A stretch of 64,000 bases of DNA from Monocercomonoides exilis. Lineage: Eukaryota; Preaxostyla; Oxymonadida; Polymastigidae. The stretch is from assembly GCA_001643675.2 (NCBI GenBank), contig LSRY02000001.1, forward strand, positions 1,797,501 to 1,861,500. The letters are read 5' to 3'. A model generated the notes under the pieces. The model saw only the letters and a program-made list of their open reading frames with translations, ran no database searches and had not been told where the DNA came from. The position numbers and the translations under genes were made by a program. Positions 34,402 to 45,417 of this stretch are shown here, in pieces. Numbering within the stretch: the stretch's first letter is position 1; every line of letters starts with the position of its first letter.

Positions 34402-36179
34402 GCTTGTCGGGAATAAAAATCAGTTTTGATTTGAAAAAATTAAATATTATAAAAATGATCATTTTTTATTGTTTAACACTTGATTGAATAAAGAAAAGGT
34501 GAAATTGAAATACTTATTATAATATTTGAAATTTGTTATTGATGATGCAATGTAAAAATACTCCTATTAAACAGCTGTCCAGAATATAACTGTGTTTTTC
34601 TAAAAAAACATTAAACCAAAAATCATAACAATTTTTTGAAAGAAAAATTTCATAAACAAAGTGCAATTTAGTGCTTGCCTTATCAATGCAAAAAAATTGT
34701 TTCAACAGTAACAAATAACAAATAATATTAAATTGATTTTTAGAAACATAATAATTTGAAAACATACAAACAAACTTAAATTTGTTGCTTCATTGTTTGT
34801 TATTCACAGAACATTTATGTTATGGTCTCAATTCGCATTGAAAATAAATGATTAACCATTGTTATTTATTCGGATTGACTTGTTTTTCAAAGCTTTTGCT
34901 GAACATGTGATCGAGGATTTCGAAGAATTCAATAATCATGCCTTCTGTTGAGAAATGTATTTTTCATTTGGTTGTGGAATTGGATTCAAGAATTTGTATG
35001 TGATGGAAAAAGCAGTTTGCATAACCATTTGATTAGACAGTTTTGCGAACAAATATGAAAGAAATGGTTTATGTTTTTATTGGCTTACTGAAAAAAGTAA
35101 AAAAGTGGAAGAGACTTAAAGAATGGAAAGTTATATGTTTGCTCATTTCTGGTTTGTGGAATGATATTTTTTTATATCATCAGTTCGTTATGCAGGCATT
35201 TGATTTGGAATATGAATAAACATCTGTTGAAAATTGCTTTCCTGAAAGAAGAACTGTTGAGAATTTTTGGTAAAGATGAAGTTTGTAATTATTTTCAAAT
35301 ATATTATTTTTTATTGTTCGAGTTCATGAACCAAATAAACTGAATGAATGACTGACATTCACTTTTCTTGGAAGAATGCCTTGCTCGAATAACTGTTATA
35401 TGTGGAAAGGAAGCAGGGTGAAGAGATTGGATGGGAATTGGATGAAGTCAATTCTTGATTCAATCAGAAGGAATTGAAAAAACATTCAAATCTCTCATTA
35501 TTCAGAGGGATCAGAAACCTTCTCAAATGGAGATGAAAAGACTTTTGGAAACGGATGATTGGAGAATATGTTACAGAAACGCTTGAAAATGGAGGAATGA
35601 TGAATTTTTATTGAAGAAAACGAACAATTCCAATGAGGCAAAAATTAAAAATGGCTAACAAATCAAAAGGTTTGCTTTTATCTTAAAAAATAAATATTAT
35701 TGAATTTTTATTGTTTTCTTTTAAGCTATTCAAAAAGCGAGGGATTTGATGACTTTGAAGAATAAGAACAGAGGGGAAGGAAAAGGCAAAGAAGAAGAAA
35801 AACAAAAATTCAAGATATAATGAAGATGCATTACTTTGGGTTTTTGCGAAGAGTTATTTTTGGAAGAAAGATTATTTATGAGAAAGAAGTGAAGGAAAAG
35901 CGGAAGATTTTTGAATGAAAAGAATGATCTCCAAATATTTCATGATTTTTGAAGGTGAAAAGGAAAAATCAAGTCGAATGCGTGAAAGATTGAGAAGATG
36001 TTGTTTCTGAGAAAAACACATAAAAATGGAAGAAGAAGCAAGATAACGTTTGATTTTGCTGAATTTCAACCAATTTTATTTGATGTTGCTTTTTATTACA
36101 ATTCCTCCAAGCTAATCATCTCATTTTGTTAGCTTCAATCGTTTATTTATTAATTTAGCTTCTTCTTCTTCCTCTTCCT
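34402..36179. other. Gene-free region with decayed, purine-rich coding-like sequence
   Basis: 34402-35100 is AT-rich upstream flank of the receptor gene. From about 35160 to 36070 the plus strand has short open stretches rich in Lys, Glu and Arg, such as GKDEVCNYFQIYYFLLFEF near 35270-35330. They are repeatedly interrupted by stops and look like a relic gene. I could not assign it to family A or any other family. Confidence 0.4.
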
Positions 36180-36936
36180 CTTCCTCTTCCTCTTCTTTTA
36201 CATCTTCTTCACCAATAAAAATGTAATGTTAACAATTCATTCCATTCAACTCTCAGTGAATTCTTCTTCAAGTTTTGTCTTCTGTTTCAATTCACAAACA
36301 CAAAGACAATTTTCTCATCTGTCAAGAAGAAGCAGCTTAAGCAATGAGGCAATGCAATGGATATGATATTGACACCCAATCAAAAAAGGAGGACAATTTT
36401 TTCATTTTATCATTCGGCTGTTGAACGAAGTGCAGAAGAAAAAAGAAAGAATATTTGAATAATTTCAATAAAGGAATGGACGATTGAAGCGAAGGAATGC
36501 GACAGATTACGCAATGCATCATCTCTTTTATGAGTGGCAGAAGAGTCAAAAGGTGATGAGAGAAAGACAAAGAATTTGAAATGGAGAAGGAAACTGTCAC
36601 AAAAGAATATTGGAAATGGTAAATGGAGATAGGGCTATTGAGAGCAGATGTTTATCATTTTGTCACACATGATTATTTGGAGATGATACAATTGGTGATC
36701 TTTCAGTATTTCTGAAAGTGAAGTTTTTGATTTGGAAATGTTGGCTTCTGGAAATGATGTGAATGAAAATCATTCGAATTAACAAAATGTCCTGTTTTCT
36801 CGTTTATTCGCACACAATCTCCAATAAATTCTTTCTTCTTTTTCTTTTCATTTGAATTCCCAGTTTCCATGTTTCAGTATTCTTTTTTGAACATTCTTTT
36901 TTTTTCAAATGCATTTCATTCAAAATTGAAAAATTA

Positions 36937-36973
<37 letters not shown>

Positions 36974-37100
36974 GAAAACATTTTCTTTTGATATATTTTT
37001 CTATTTGCATTGCAGGAATTACAAATCTGAAATGAAGCTAAACCACAACGAACCCCATTTTAAAATCTTCATCTTCAAAAAAACAAGGAAAAGAAAAACG
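36180..37100. repeat. 3' flank of family A copy A4, duplicated at 45418-46335
   Basis: Long shared stretches with 45418-46335 in the same orientation, including the AACTCTCAGTGAATTCTTCT region, TCATCTGTCAAGAAGAAGCA, TGTCCTGTTTTCTCGTTTAT, and AAACCACAACGAACCCCATT just before the gene ends. Both copies sit immediately 3' of a family A gene, so the duplicated unit is gene plus flank. No intact coding region. It contains an A-run followed by (AAAAG)n at 36936-36977. Confidence 0.85.
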
Positions 37101-37108
37101 CTCAAAGT

Positions 37109-38540
37109 TCATATGTTTATCAAATAATCTCCGTAGTATTTAGGAAAAAAATAATAAGAATTTGTTTTCAAAAAAGGAATAACAATATGAAAACTTGTGA
37201 TGATGTCTTCGTATCCTTCTTCTTCCATCTTTTCACATACTTTTCTTTTCGTTGCCTTTCTTTTAACTTTTTCCATTTTATTATCCGTCTTTTCTTTCGA
37301 TCTTTCCGAAACATTCAAAAAGAATTTCAAGATATGTAATGCATATATATCTTCTAACGTTGGCTGCTGTATTTCCTCCATCATTGCATCAATAGCTCCT
37401 CCTTTCAACAAGTCATCAACTTCCACTCCACTGCTTTTCGCTGCTCCTCTTAATGAATTAGCGCATTTATCATAAATATCTCTGCAATTATCTTTTGCTG
37501 CTCGAAATAACAGTACAATTCCTTCTACAAGCAGAACAGATTCTTCGTTCCGCAATTTGGGCCAAGATAAGTAATTATTAACTGCATTGATCCATCTCCT
37601 GATAATTATCAATTCTTTCGCTTCTTTTCTTCTTTCTTCTTCTTCTTTTCTCTTCCAATCAATTTGTTTCATCAGCTTTTCTAGTTCCCTTCTTGTCTCG
37701 CTTTCAAAATGAAGCTCATTCACAATTTCTTCCTCCAAGCTTGTTTCAACCCTTAGTCGGGTTATCAAAAATATCCAAGCAGACTGATATGCGAGTTGTG
37801 AAAGATTGCAGTGTTCTTGATGGTATAGGATGATTTCTTTGATTTCGCGAAAATATAATTCTTTATCTATTTTCTTTTGGAAAAAAAAAGATCATTAAAA
37901 AAAAAAGGAAAATTTTCATACGCAGGCACCAACATTGCTCAATGCAAGCAATGCCATTTCCACTTCTTTTTGAGTTTCTTTGCTTTCATCTTTGTTTGCA
38001 GCCACTTTCAGAAGGCAGGGTACACAAATTTCATTCTTGGTTTCTGAAACGAACATATATTCGTAACGCAACAAAAGGCAACATTCACAAAGATCAGTCA
38101 AAAGCATTTCGTTTTTCCCTTCTTTTTTCTGAAATTCTTCAACAATCAGATTTTGAAACCTTTTGCACAATGGAGATCTTTCAAAACTGGCTGAAAATAA
38201 TCCTTTCAACACATTGAAATACCCCATGTGCTTCAGCAGAAGTGACGTGTTGCTCAAAGGCATTTTCTTTTCTTCAATCATTTCTGCTATTTCGTCGAGC
38301 AACTCAATTGTGCAAATTATTTTAAATTCATCATTTTTCATCTCATCAATAAATCCATTCATTTCTTCGATTCTGGTTTTCTGTTCATCCTCGTTGCAAC
38401 CTCCAAGTTCGTCAAACAGTTCTTCAAAAAACACGAAAAGGGTGAAAAATTGTTTGTTTTTCAAAATAGTCAGAAATGAGCAAACTCCAAAACTTTCCAA
38501 CGGGGGATATTCTTTGTAAAATATTTCTCCAAATATCCAT
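37109..38540 (-). CDS. Family A protein, copy A4
   Basis: Exons on the minus strand are 38540-38486, 38421-37922 and 37873-37109, summing to 1320 nt (439 aa). Introns are 64 nt (GTTTGCTC donor, phase 1) and 47-48 nt (GTATGAAA donor, phase 0). Exon 1 encodes MDIWRNILQRISPVGKFW. Exon 2 starts LFDELGGCNEDEQK and has LLKHMGYFNVLKGL and the QKEVEMALLALSN end shared by the family. Exon 3 starts KIDKELYFREIKEII and continues YHQEHCNLSQLAYQSAW, NELHFESETRRELEKL, DWKRKEEEE, the ARM-like LLKGGAIDAMMEEIQQ, and EEEGYEDIITSF. Intact frame; function unknown. It lies in a duplicated block shared with A5. Confidence 0.84.
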
Positions 38541-39620
38541 TCTGTCTGAGATATATTCAGGATACAATGGCACAACAGTACTTCAAACAATGAAATTATC
38601 AGCAAAAACTAACCTTTTTCTTTATCTGATTTTTTGAAAATGTTACAGTCTCAATGTCAATTGCAACGTTTTTTCCAATAAACAAATGTGCAATATGTCA
38701 CAGCAACTAAAAAATGATCGTTTTTACATTTGAGAAGACACGCACACCCTTTTCTTTATTTTGATCATACCAAAATCTAATAAATTGGAAATATTTTTAA
38801 CTTTTTCGAAATTGAAGCATCAATAATAATAAATTTTCTTTCAATGAATTCAACTTTATTTTTTTAAAAAAGAAATAGAAAATGATTGAAAAATAGAATT
38901 TTTTGAAGTTACACAAAATTTTTTGGGACTTCTTTGTTGTGATTAAAACAGTATTATTAATAATCATTCATCGGCTAATGCACAAGATACGCCCCGTCAC
39001 AAAAATGTTATATGTTGCAGCTATGATGATAACATATTGAACACAAAAGTTTTTTTCTTCTTGTGGTGTGCGGAAACTGTTTGTATGTTTTTTTCAATTT
39101 TCGTGAAAATCAAAAATTCTGTTCAATTTAATTGTAACCAATGACTTTTTTGAGGTTTATATTTGTTCTCTTTTTTATCACGGTTTTAATGATAGAGTTT
39201 TATCCCAAATCAATTTGTTGGGGTTGAATTCTGTTGAATGAATTGCTTAATTATTTTTTTTTTAAAAAAAAAAGTTATCTGACACGGATAAAAAAAGTAT
39301 AATTCATATTTGGGACGAGTTAAATAGAATACGTTCAAAGCATATTTGAGTGCATTCTTGTAGTATTTCAATTAATAATCTGTTTATTAAGATTATTGTT
39401 GAAAATAAATATTGTTTTAATTTTTGTTCATTTCAATTTTTTGTGGGAAATTATAATTTGATTCATTCAAAAATAATAGTTTCCGCACAAAAGAAAGACA
39501 GAATCACATTGTGAAACTGTTAACAACGACGCTATAATCATTCATACAAATTTTTGTTAACCGTCGTTAATTGTGCAATAACATAAATTTGAAATTATAT
39601 CCATTGAATATACAGATATC
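38541..39620. other. Intergenic region upstream of A4
   Basis: 38640-38785 resembles 7420-7570 upstream of A2, so the 5' flank travelled with the gene. The rest is AT-rich spacer with no supported gene. Confidence 0.5.
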
Positions 39621-39967
39621 GCACAAAATACCTGACAAGATCGATATCTCAATGACCACAAGAGGAGAAATTCTGATAATTTTCCTCAAAATATATCTCA
39701 TCAAAACAAACTCGCGTGACATAAAAGACTTTCAGGACAGCTTCGTTTGAGCTCAGAAAAAAAAATTTCGAAAATATCGGAGAAACTCAAAATCCTATTT
39801 CTCCGAGATTTTCGAAATTTTTTTTTCTGAGCTCAAACGAAGCTGTCCTGAAAGTCTTTTATGTCACGCGAGTTTGTTTTGATGAGATATATTTTGAGGA
39901 AAATTATCAGAATTTCTCCTCTTGTGGTCATTGAGATATCGATCTTGTCAGGTATTTTTTGCACAAA
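39621..39967. mobile_element. Near-perfect hairpin element with about 160-bp arms
   Basis: The arms 39625-39785 and 39798-39958 are reverse complements with a single mismatch that I can see (ATATCGG against its pair in CCGAGAT), separated by a 12-nt loop. GCACAAA occurs at 39621-39627 and again at 39961-39967, consistent with a target duplication that overlaps the left end. The element is less AT-rich than its surroundings. No protein-coding evidence. It is probably a foldback MITE; the tight symmetry means recent origin or active correction. Confidence 0.85.
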
Positions 39968-40156
39968 CTGAATTCGTTAATTCAGAATTATCAATCTCTT
40001 TCTCAAATTTGCTAATTTTAATTTATTGAAATAATAAACTTTGATAGTTCGAATGAATTATCGAAAGTTTTTCAGTTATTGAATGGTTTTTTTTGAAGAC
40101 ATCCCATATGCGAATAATTCGAACACTTACTTTTTTGTTTACGGATCAAATTGTGC

Positions 40157-41885
40157 ATGAGCCAGAATGATCGTTTGCTAATCGGGCGCATACAGAATTA
40201 TCAAGAGTTGAAACAGATTGTTCAAGTGGAGGACAAGTTCATTGTGCAGGAAAATGAAAAGAGAAAACAAAGCAAAATTGGCAGATGCTTTCAAAGAAAC
40301 TACTCATATTTTGTTTTGCATCTTTCATTGATTTTGGTGTGCTTTAATTCATATGATGTCTGAGCTGAGTATTTGACAAAATTTTGTTTGAAAAATTTTA
40401 TTGTAAAAGATAATTGCTTTGGCTGCAGCAGTTGTCCTTTTATTTTGGGAAAGCGACTTTTCATTCCGTCATTGCTTTTATACTGTGATGTCAGCTGTCT
40501 GTGGCGTGGGGCTGGCCGGATTCAACATCTCCAACTCGAAGTTTGGAACCCAATTTGTTCTTATGATAACGATACACCTCGGAAGCTCGTGTCTCTTGTC
40601 TCTTTTGCCGTTGATATTGAAAAGAAGGTATATCCGGAAGCATTTCAACCATCCAGTTGTGAGGCAAACAATCGAACTTGAGGATGCATCTCCGACTTCG
40701 AAGAAGGAGAATGAACTCAAGCAAGAGTCTTTCGTTCAGTTCTCAAAGGAGCAAATAAAAAGAATTCCTCCATCGCCTATTTTCACAATCCAGCTGTCAA
40801 CGCAACGCGAGGGGGTTGTTTCCAAAAGGCGTCCGAACGAGCACATTACCTCTGCTCACACGATTCATATGCATCCTTCGCCTCTGTCAGCATTGTGTTT
40901 GCTGGCTTCGCTTCCACCGAGGCCACAGAAAGCGAAAAGAGCGGAAGGCAAGCTTCAAAAGGCATCAGCGATTTCTTCTTTCAACGAACATCCTGTTCGG
41001 CTACCTTCAGTTGCTTATACGCCATACAATCCTAGATCAGCTGCATATTTCTGAACTCATCAATTCATTGCGACTAACTCACCATCATCGTCATCGTCAT
41101 CGCCTTCTTCCTCTCCTCCTCCTCTTTTTTCTTCCTCTTCTTTTTCAAATTCTTCTTCTCCTTCTCCCTCGGCTTTTTCTATTAGCATAAGCACACATCT
41201 CACAGCTGCCCTCTTTCAGCCTCCGACTCCTCCGCGTGTATCGCTGAACTCCCCACGTACAATTATTTCTTCCTCTTATTCTCTTTCTTCTTCAAATCAT
41301 TCTTCTAATTCTTCTCCTTCTCCTCTTCCTCTGTCTCTTCCTCGTTCGTTTGCCAATCTTCCTCCCGCTTTCACTTACAGCCCATCTTTCTGCGCTGCTT
41401 TTCCAGCAAAGCAAAAGTCTTCTCTTTCTTCTTCATCATCATCTTTAAATAGAAATGCCAATCAAAGGAATTCTCGAAGGTTCACTCGTCCCATTACTCT
41501 CAATCCTCCACACAACATCAATTCGAAGTTGCTCAAAACATCTTCTCCCTTCCCTCCTCCTCTTTTTCCTTCATCTTCATCTTCCTCCTCCTCAATTCAT
41601 TTTCCAACATCTTCTTATCATTCTTCTTCTTCTTCCTCATTTCCTCCCCCACTGCTCAGCAACAGCAGCTCAGCCACAGCCACTCTGGAGCCACGCGCTG
41701 CTCAAGTTCTGATTCAGCTGCTGGACGAAGCAAGAAAGGAGAGCAAGAAACAGAGGGAAGAAGATATTGCGCGGAAAGGAAGAGGGAAAGAAGGAAAAGA
41801 GAAAGGAAAAGAGAAAGGAAAAGAAAAGAAAGAGAATGAGAATGAGGTTTTATTGGCAAAAATGATTAGAGCGAAGAGGGAGAGA

Positions 41886-41952
<67 letters not shown>

Positions 41953-41963
41953 CGGATATATAG
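40157..41963 (+). pseudogene. Trk-type potassium transporter fragment with in-frame stop and truncated end
   Basis: Exon 1 is 40157-40357 and exon 2 starts at 40410 (intron 52 nt, phase 0). Together they give a hydrophilic N-terminus, a helix (YSYFVLHLSLILVCF), a second (IIALAAAVVLLFW), and a pore-like segment FYTVMSAVCGVGLAGFNIS followed by a helix. This pattern resembles the first pore repeat of eukaryotic Trk/HKT potassium transporters. A long hydrophilic loop follows, as in fungal Trk. The frame meets TGA at 41052-41054, then stays open in the same frame through a Ser/Pro-rich stretch to a 64-T run at 41889, where protein-like sequence ends. The remaining pore repeats are absent. It is either a pseudogene or a gene with an unrecognised intron across the stop. 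Family call is moderate. Confidence 0.55.
41889..41952. repeat. 64-nt T homopolymer
   Basis: An uninterrupted run of T that ends the Trk-like frame. The length may be inaccurate in the assembly. Confidence 0.95.
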
Positions 41964-42165
41964 AGAGATGGAGAGGAAAGATTGAACAGTGAAAGATGAA
42001 GAAAGAAGGAGAAAAGATGAATGGGGAAGAGCGAGAGGAAGAAGAGAGAGAGAGAGAGGAAGAAAGAGAAAGAGAGAGAGGAAGAAAGAAAGAGAGAGAG
42101 GAAGAAAGAGAGAGAGGAAGAAAGAAAGAGAGAAATGAATGAAAATGAAGAAAAAAGCGAAGAAA
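41953..42165. repeat. (GA)n/(GGAAGAAA)n purine tract
   Basis: Plus-strand purine-rich repeats (GAGAGA, GGAAGAAAG). Open frames in it are low-complexity Glu/Arg/Lys translations only. Confidence 0.9.
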
Positions 42166-42304
42166 GGATTATTAAAATGAAAATAGAGAAAGATAAACAA
42201 AACTTCTTTACATATCTCAATTAACCAAAGAACAACAATTTGATCAGAAAATTATTTTCCCATTCATTTCCCACATCATTATCATCAACCAATTTGTATT
42301 CTTT

Positions 42305-42385
42305 CATTTCTTCTTCTTCTTCTTCTTTTCTTTTTCTTCTTCTTCTTCTTCTTCTTCTTCTTCTTCTTCTTCTTCTTCTTTTTCT
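42305..42385. repeat. (TTC)n microsatellite
   Basis: About 80 bp of TTC repeats with a few TTTTC interruptions. Confidence 0.95.
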
Positions 42386-43439
42386 TCGTTCTTCCTCATT
42401 CATTCACACATTCGCACAGCATCTATCTTCATTTCAACAATTGTGAACCTTCTTTTCTTCTTCAACTTTTTCTTCAATGAATATCAAAAATGATACTGTT
42501 TTTTTCATTTCATTCGAATTCTCATCGAATTCAGTGCCAGACCTCATCTATCGTTGCTATTTGTGAAGATACAAAGAAACACTTATTCAATTAATGAATG
42601 TCAGCTGAAATTATATGGTAACGGAAACGATTTTGTTTTTAGCCGAGAAAAGCTGACCAGAAGGCATACTATCAGCAAGAAAATGATTCTGATTTTTTCA
42701 TTTGGAAGCTGAAAGAGGCACAGATGAAAAAGAAATAACGTTGAAGCAATTTTTGTTTGGAATGGCTGGGTTTCAAAAATGGCATTCTGCATATTTCACA
42801 GCAACGAAATTACAGTGAATTGTTGAAAATGAAACGTTGAATAAGAAATGCAATTTTGAGGAAATGGATTATAAGAAGAGAAATTATATTAGGCAGTTGA
42901 GTGAATCGGAAACAAGCATGTTGAAATATGAATGCTGATGAAAATCTGATCTGAAGAAAATTGCCAAATATGATTGAAGAAGTGCATATAGAAGAGAAGA
43001 AATAGATTATTCTTTTTTCATGAGCTTTATTTTCGTTTGATGAAAAAGTGAAAATTGATGAAGAAATTTCGAAGAAATAGTTTTATCTGAGCTGTTGTTA
43101 AGGTTTTTGAAAAAATAAGCGATGGTATGAGCTCCAGTTGAAAGGAAGATGAAAGCTCATGAATTTTTCTATGATATGGAAAATATCACAATAAGACGAA
43201 ACGATTGAGGAAAGTTTAATATTAAAAATGACGAAAATGGAAGAAATTCTGATGAAATTAGAAAAAGTTTATCATTTTCTGTGATTATGGTGTCAACCAT
43301 GCTGAAGGTGAGTGTTTGAGTTGGAATAAATGTTGAGGTGAGAAGGGTGGCAGGCGTCTTGGGGATCTGTCATGCGAACAAGAGCGAATTCAATTGTTTC
43401 ACATGGACTGAGTTGTGTCATTCCTCACTGATAAGTATT
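42386..43439. other. Gene-free region with decayed coding-like sequence
   Basis: Purine-rich plus-strand DNA with short Lys/Glu-rich open stretches broken by stops. No family recognised and no RNA seen. Confidence 0.4.
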
Positions 43440-43665
43440 TATTTCATTATTTGATTCAATTTTGAATGTTGTTGTGAGAGGGGTCCATCTATTGAACTCA
43501 ACATTATCAGTAGTTCCTTGATTCCACACTCTTTTTGCTTGCGCTGTTGATCCACACTGATTGAATGGAGACTGAGTGATGCTGCTGCTATTGAAGAACG
43601 CATCATTCCCTCTGCCATTTTTGGCTGTATTTCCATCGAAGAAGCAGAAAGTGATGATTCTGATT
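43440..43665 (-). pseudogene. Relic of a beta-helix ectodomain gene
   Basis: Read on the minus strand in one frame: FCFFDGNTAKNGRGNDAFF, then ITQSPFNQCGST, AKRVWNQG and DNVEFNRWTPL. This aligns with residues of the gene at 57372-59228 (FCFFDGNTATNGRGNDVFF, ITQPPFQNCGST, KRVYNNGQADNAEYNGWLPL). Only about 70 residues survive, with no start, spacer motif, membrane helix or kinase part. It is a fragment left by duplication or deletion. Confidence 0.85.
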
Positions 43666-43859
43666 AATTGTTTTTGATATATCGAAAAAAAAAGAAAAAA
43701 TATTTTTGTTTATCAAATTTTTATTTCAAAAGAATGTTTTTTCATGTGATAAATGATTTTATTAAAATTTTGAATTCATATACTTTATTGAAGGAAATGA
43801 TCAAAATGATGTTATGCAGAGTGTAATATTTATAAATTCGAAAAATCTTGGAAAAGCAA

Positions 43860-43930
43860 GCGGTAGTAGTATAGTGGTTAGTACTTCACGTTGTGGCCGT
43901 GATAACCTGGGCTCGAATCCCAGCTACCGC
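43860..43930 (+). tRNA. tRNA-His (anticodon GTG)
   Basis: 71 nt fold cleanly: acceptor arms GCGGTAG and CTACCGC; D arm GTAT-AGTGGTTA-GTAC; anticodon stem TCACG/CGTGA with loop TTGTGGC giving GTG; T arm CTGGG-CTCGAAT-CCCAG. Internal promoter boxes are present as in normal RNA polymerase III genes. No intron, and CCA is not encoded. The base before G1 is A, so the extra G-1 of tRNA-His would have to be added after transcription. AATTTATTTTTG follows; its T run may help end transcription. Confidence 0.97.
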
Positions 43931-44298
43931 AATTTATTTTTGAAAAATTTATTTGGGTGCTTTTGTTTCATAAAAAAGACGCGCAAACAGAATGCCTTTT
44001 TAAAAGTTTGCTTTTTAAATAGTTGTTTTTTCGATTCATGAAAAAGGAAAATGTTCATTTTGAATTGCAAAGTTGTTGTGTTGGAATCATCAAAAGGATT
44101 CGAAAAAGAAACATTTGAATTACAATAACTCTATTGGTGAAGGGGAAAAAAAAATACTATGTTGGACTTAATGAACAAAAAGAAGCAATTCAATCAACAT
44201 GCTCGTTGCATTTACACGAAAATAACAGTGTTTATCATCAAAAAGACCAAAAAATTTATCTATTCAAATCTAGCATGAAACAAAAATAATAATTCTCT
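43931..44298. other. Spacer between tRNA-His and the acidic protein gene
   Basis: AT-rich; nothing supported beyond the tRNA 3' flank. Confidence 0.45.
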
Positions 44299-45213
44299 CT
44301 AATTTTCAGCTGGCGCATCAACCTCCTTCACAACACACCCCAAATCGTCGCTCGCAATCAAAATCGAAAAACGGCGGGTGCTTTCACAGCTCGCTCGTCC
44401 ACAAGCACCCAAACTGCTATTCGTGCTCTTGTTCACAGACGCGTAGTCAAAACAGCCCCGCCAGTCTGTGAACCCATCCTTCACAAACACAACTTCTTCT
44501 TCTCTTCCACCTCTCCCGCACACCTTCGCATACACCTTCACATACACCTTCACATACACCCCTGCAGCCGGCAGATGTGTCGCTTCCTCTTTCGCCACCA
44601 GCCGCCCTGTCTCCTCAAACACCTCCACAATCATCCCGCTCCTGAACAGCGCCTCTGAACAGCGCTTCCCTTCGTATTCTGCCTCAACAAACACATTCTG
44701 CGTTTGCAGCTCTTCTGGCATAGGAACAATTACACTCGGCATCAAATGAATTGAAGACGAAGAAGAAGAGGAAGAAGAAGAGGAAGAAGATGAGGAAGAA
44801 GAAGAAGAGGAGGAGGATGAAGTAGCTTCTTCAAAAGAGAATTCGATTTGTTTCGTTGGCTTCACAATTGAAAATGCCTTTGCTGCATCTTTTCCTTTCA
44901 TAAACGGCTTCACACTGAACAGGCTTTCAACATCCACCTTGTAGAACTTCATCTTCCCTCTCTTCTCCTTCCCCTTCTCCTGCTTCACCACAATTCTCTT
45001 CCCCTTCTCATCAATTGCCATCTCAAAAGACACTTCAACCACCATCGATGAATTCAACAGCAGCTGCCTTCTGCTTTCTCGCTCAGCCTCATTCTCAGCA
45101 AAAACATACTTCTTTCTGTTTCCTCCTCTTTTCACTTCCTCTTCCTCTTCTTCCTGTTCTTCTTTTTCCTCCTCTTCTTTGTAAAATTCTTCTTCTTCTT
45201 CTTCTCTTGGCAT
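44299..45213 (-). CDS. Acidic low-complexity protein with conserved-looking C-terminal domain
   Basis: Single open frame of 304 aa from the ATG at 45213. It begins with a poly-Glu stretch (MPREEEEEEFYKEEEE), then a folded-looking part (FYKVDVESLFSVKPFM), a poly-Ser run encoded by GAA-type repeats, and a C-terminal half with VFVEAEYEGKRCSEALF, three KVYVKVYAKV beta-like repeats, FVKDGFTDWRGCFDYASVN, and RFSILIASDDLGCVVKE. The last two resemble the extreme C-terminus of very large conserved eukaryotic proteins, sometimes labelled alpha-2-macroglobulin-like, where a DGYTDLRGRFDY-type motif occurs. That comes from memory and needs a search. If correct, this would be only the tail of such a protein. 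No upstream frame extends it here. GC-rich relative to flanks. Confidence 0.6.
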   Translation of the reverse strand: MPREEEEEEFYKEEEEKEEQEEEEEEVKRGGNRKKYVFAENEAERESRRQLLLNSSMVVEVSFEMAIDEKGKRIVVKQEKGKEKRGKMKFYKVDVESLFSVKPFMKGKDAAKAFSIVKPTKQIEFSFEEATSSSSSSSSSSSSSSSSSSSSSSSIHLMPSVIVPMPEELQTQNVFVEAEYEGKRCSEALFRSGMIVEVFEETGRLVAKEEATHLPAAGVYVKVYVKVYAKVCGRGGREEEVVFVKDGFTDWRGCFDYASVNKSTNSSLGACGRASCESTRRFSILIASDDLGCVVKEVDAPAEN

Positions 45214-45417
45214 TTGATCAAGATATTAGCCATCTGATGCATATATTCCGAAAACTTGCAAAGCCTTTAAATTGGACAGAAAATTATTTCTTAAAGTTTC
45301 TTTCGTCTCGGCTGATCAATCGTCGATTATCTCTTTTTCCATTTATCATTAATGATTCAGGTGATGAGATGCAATTCAGACGAATTCACATCATTTTGTC
45401 TTCGATCGTATAATTCT
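45214..45417. other. Short spacer upstream of the acidic protein gene
   Basis: No coding evidence; leads into the duplicated 3' flank of A5. Confidence 0.4.

Noticed and set aside
36936-36977. Poly(A)-tailed retroelement end
   Set aside because: The A run followed by (AAAAG)n is a plain microsatellite in a duplicated flank; no reverse transcriptase or target duplication is seen.
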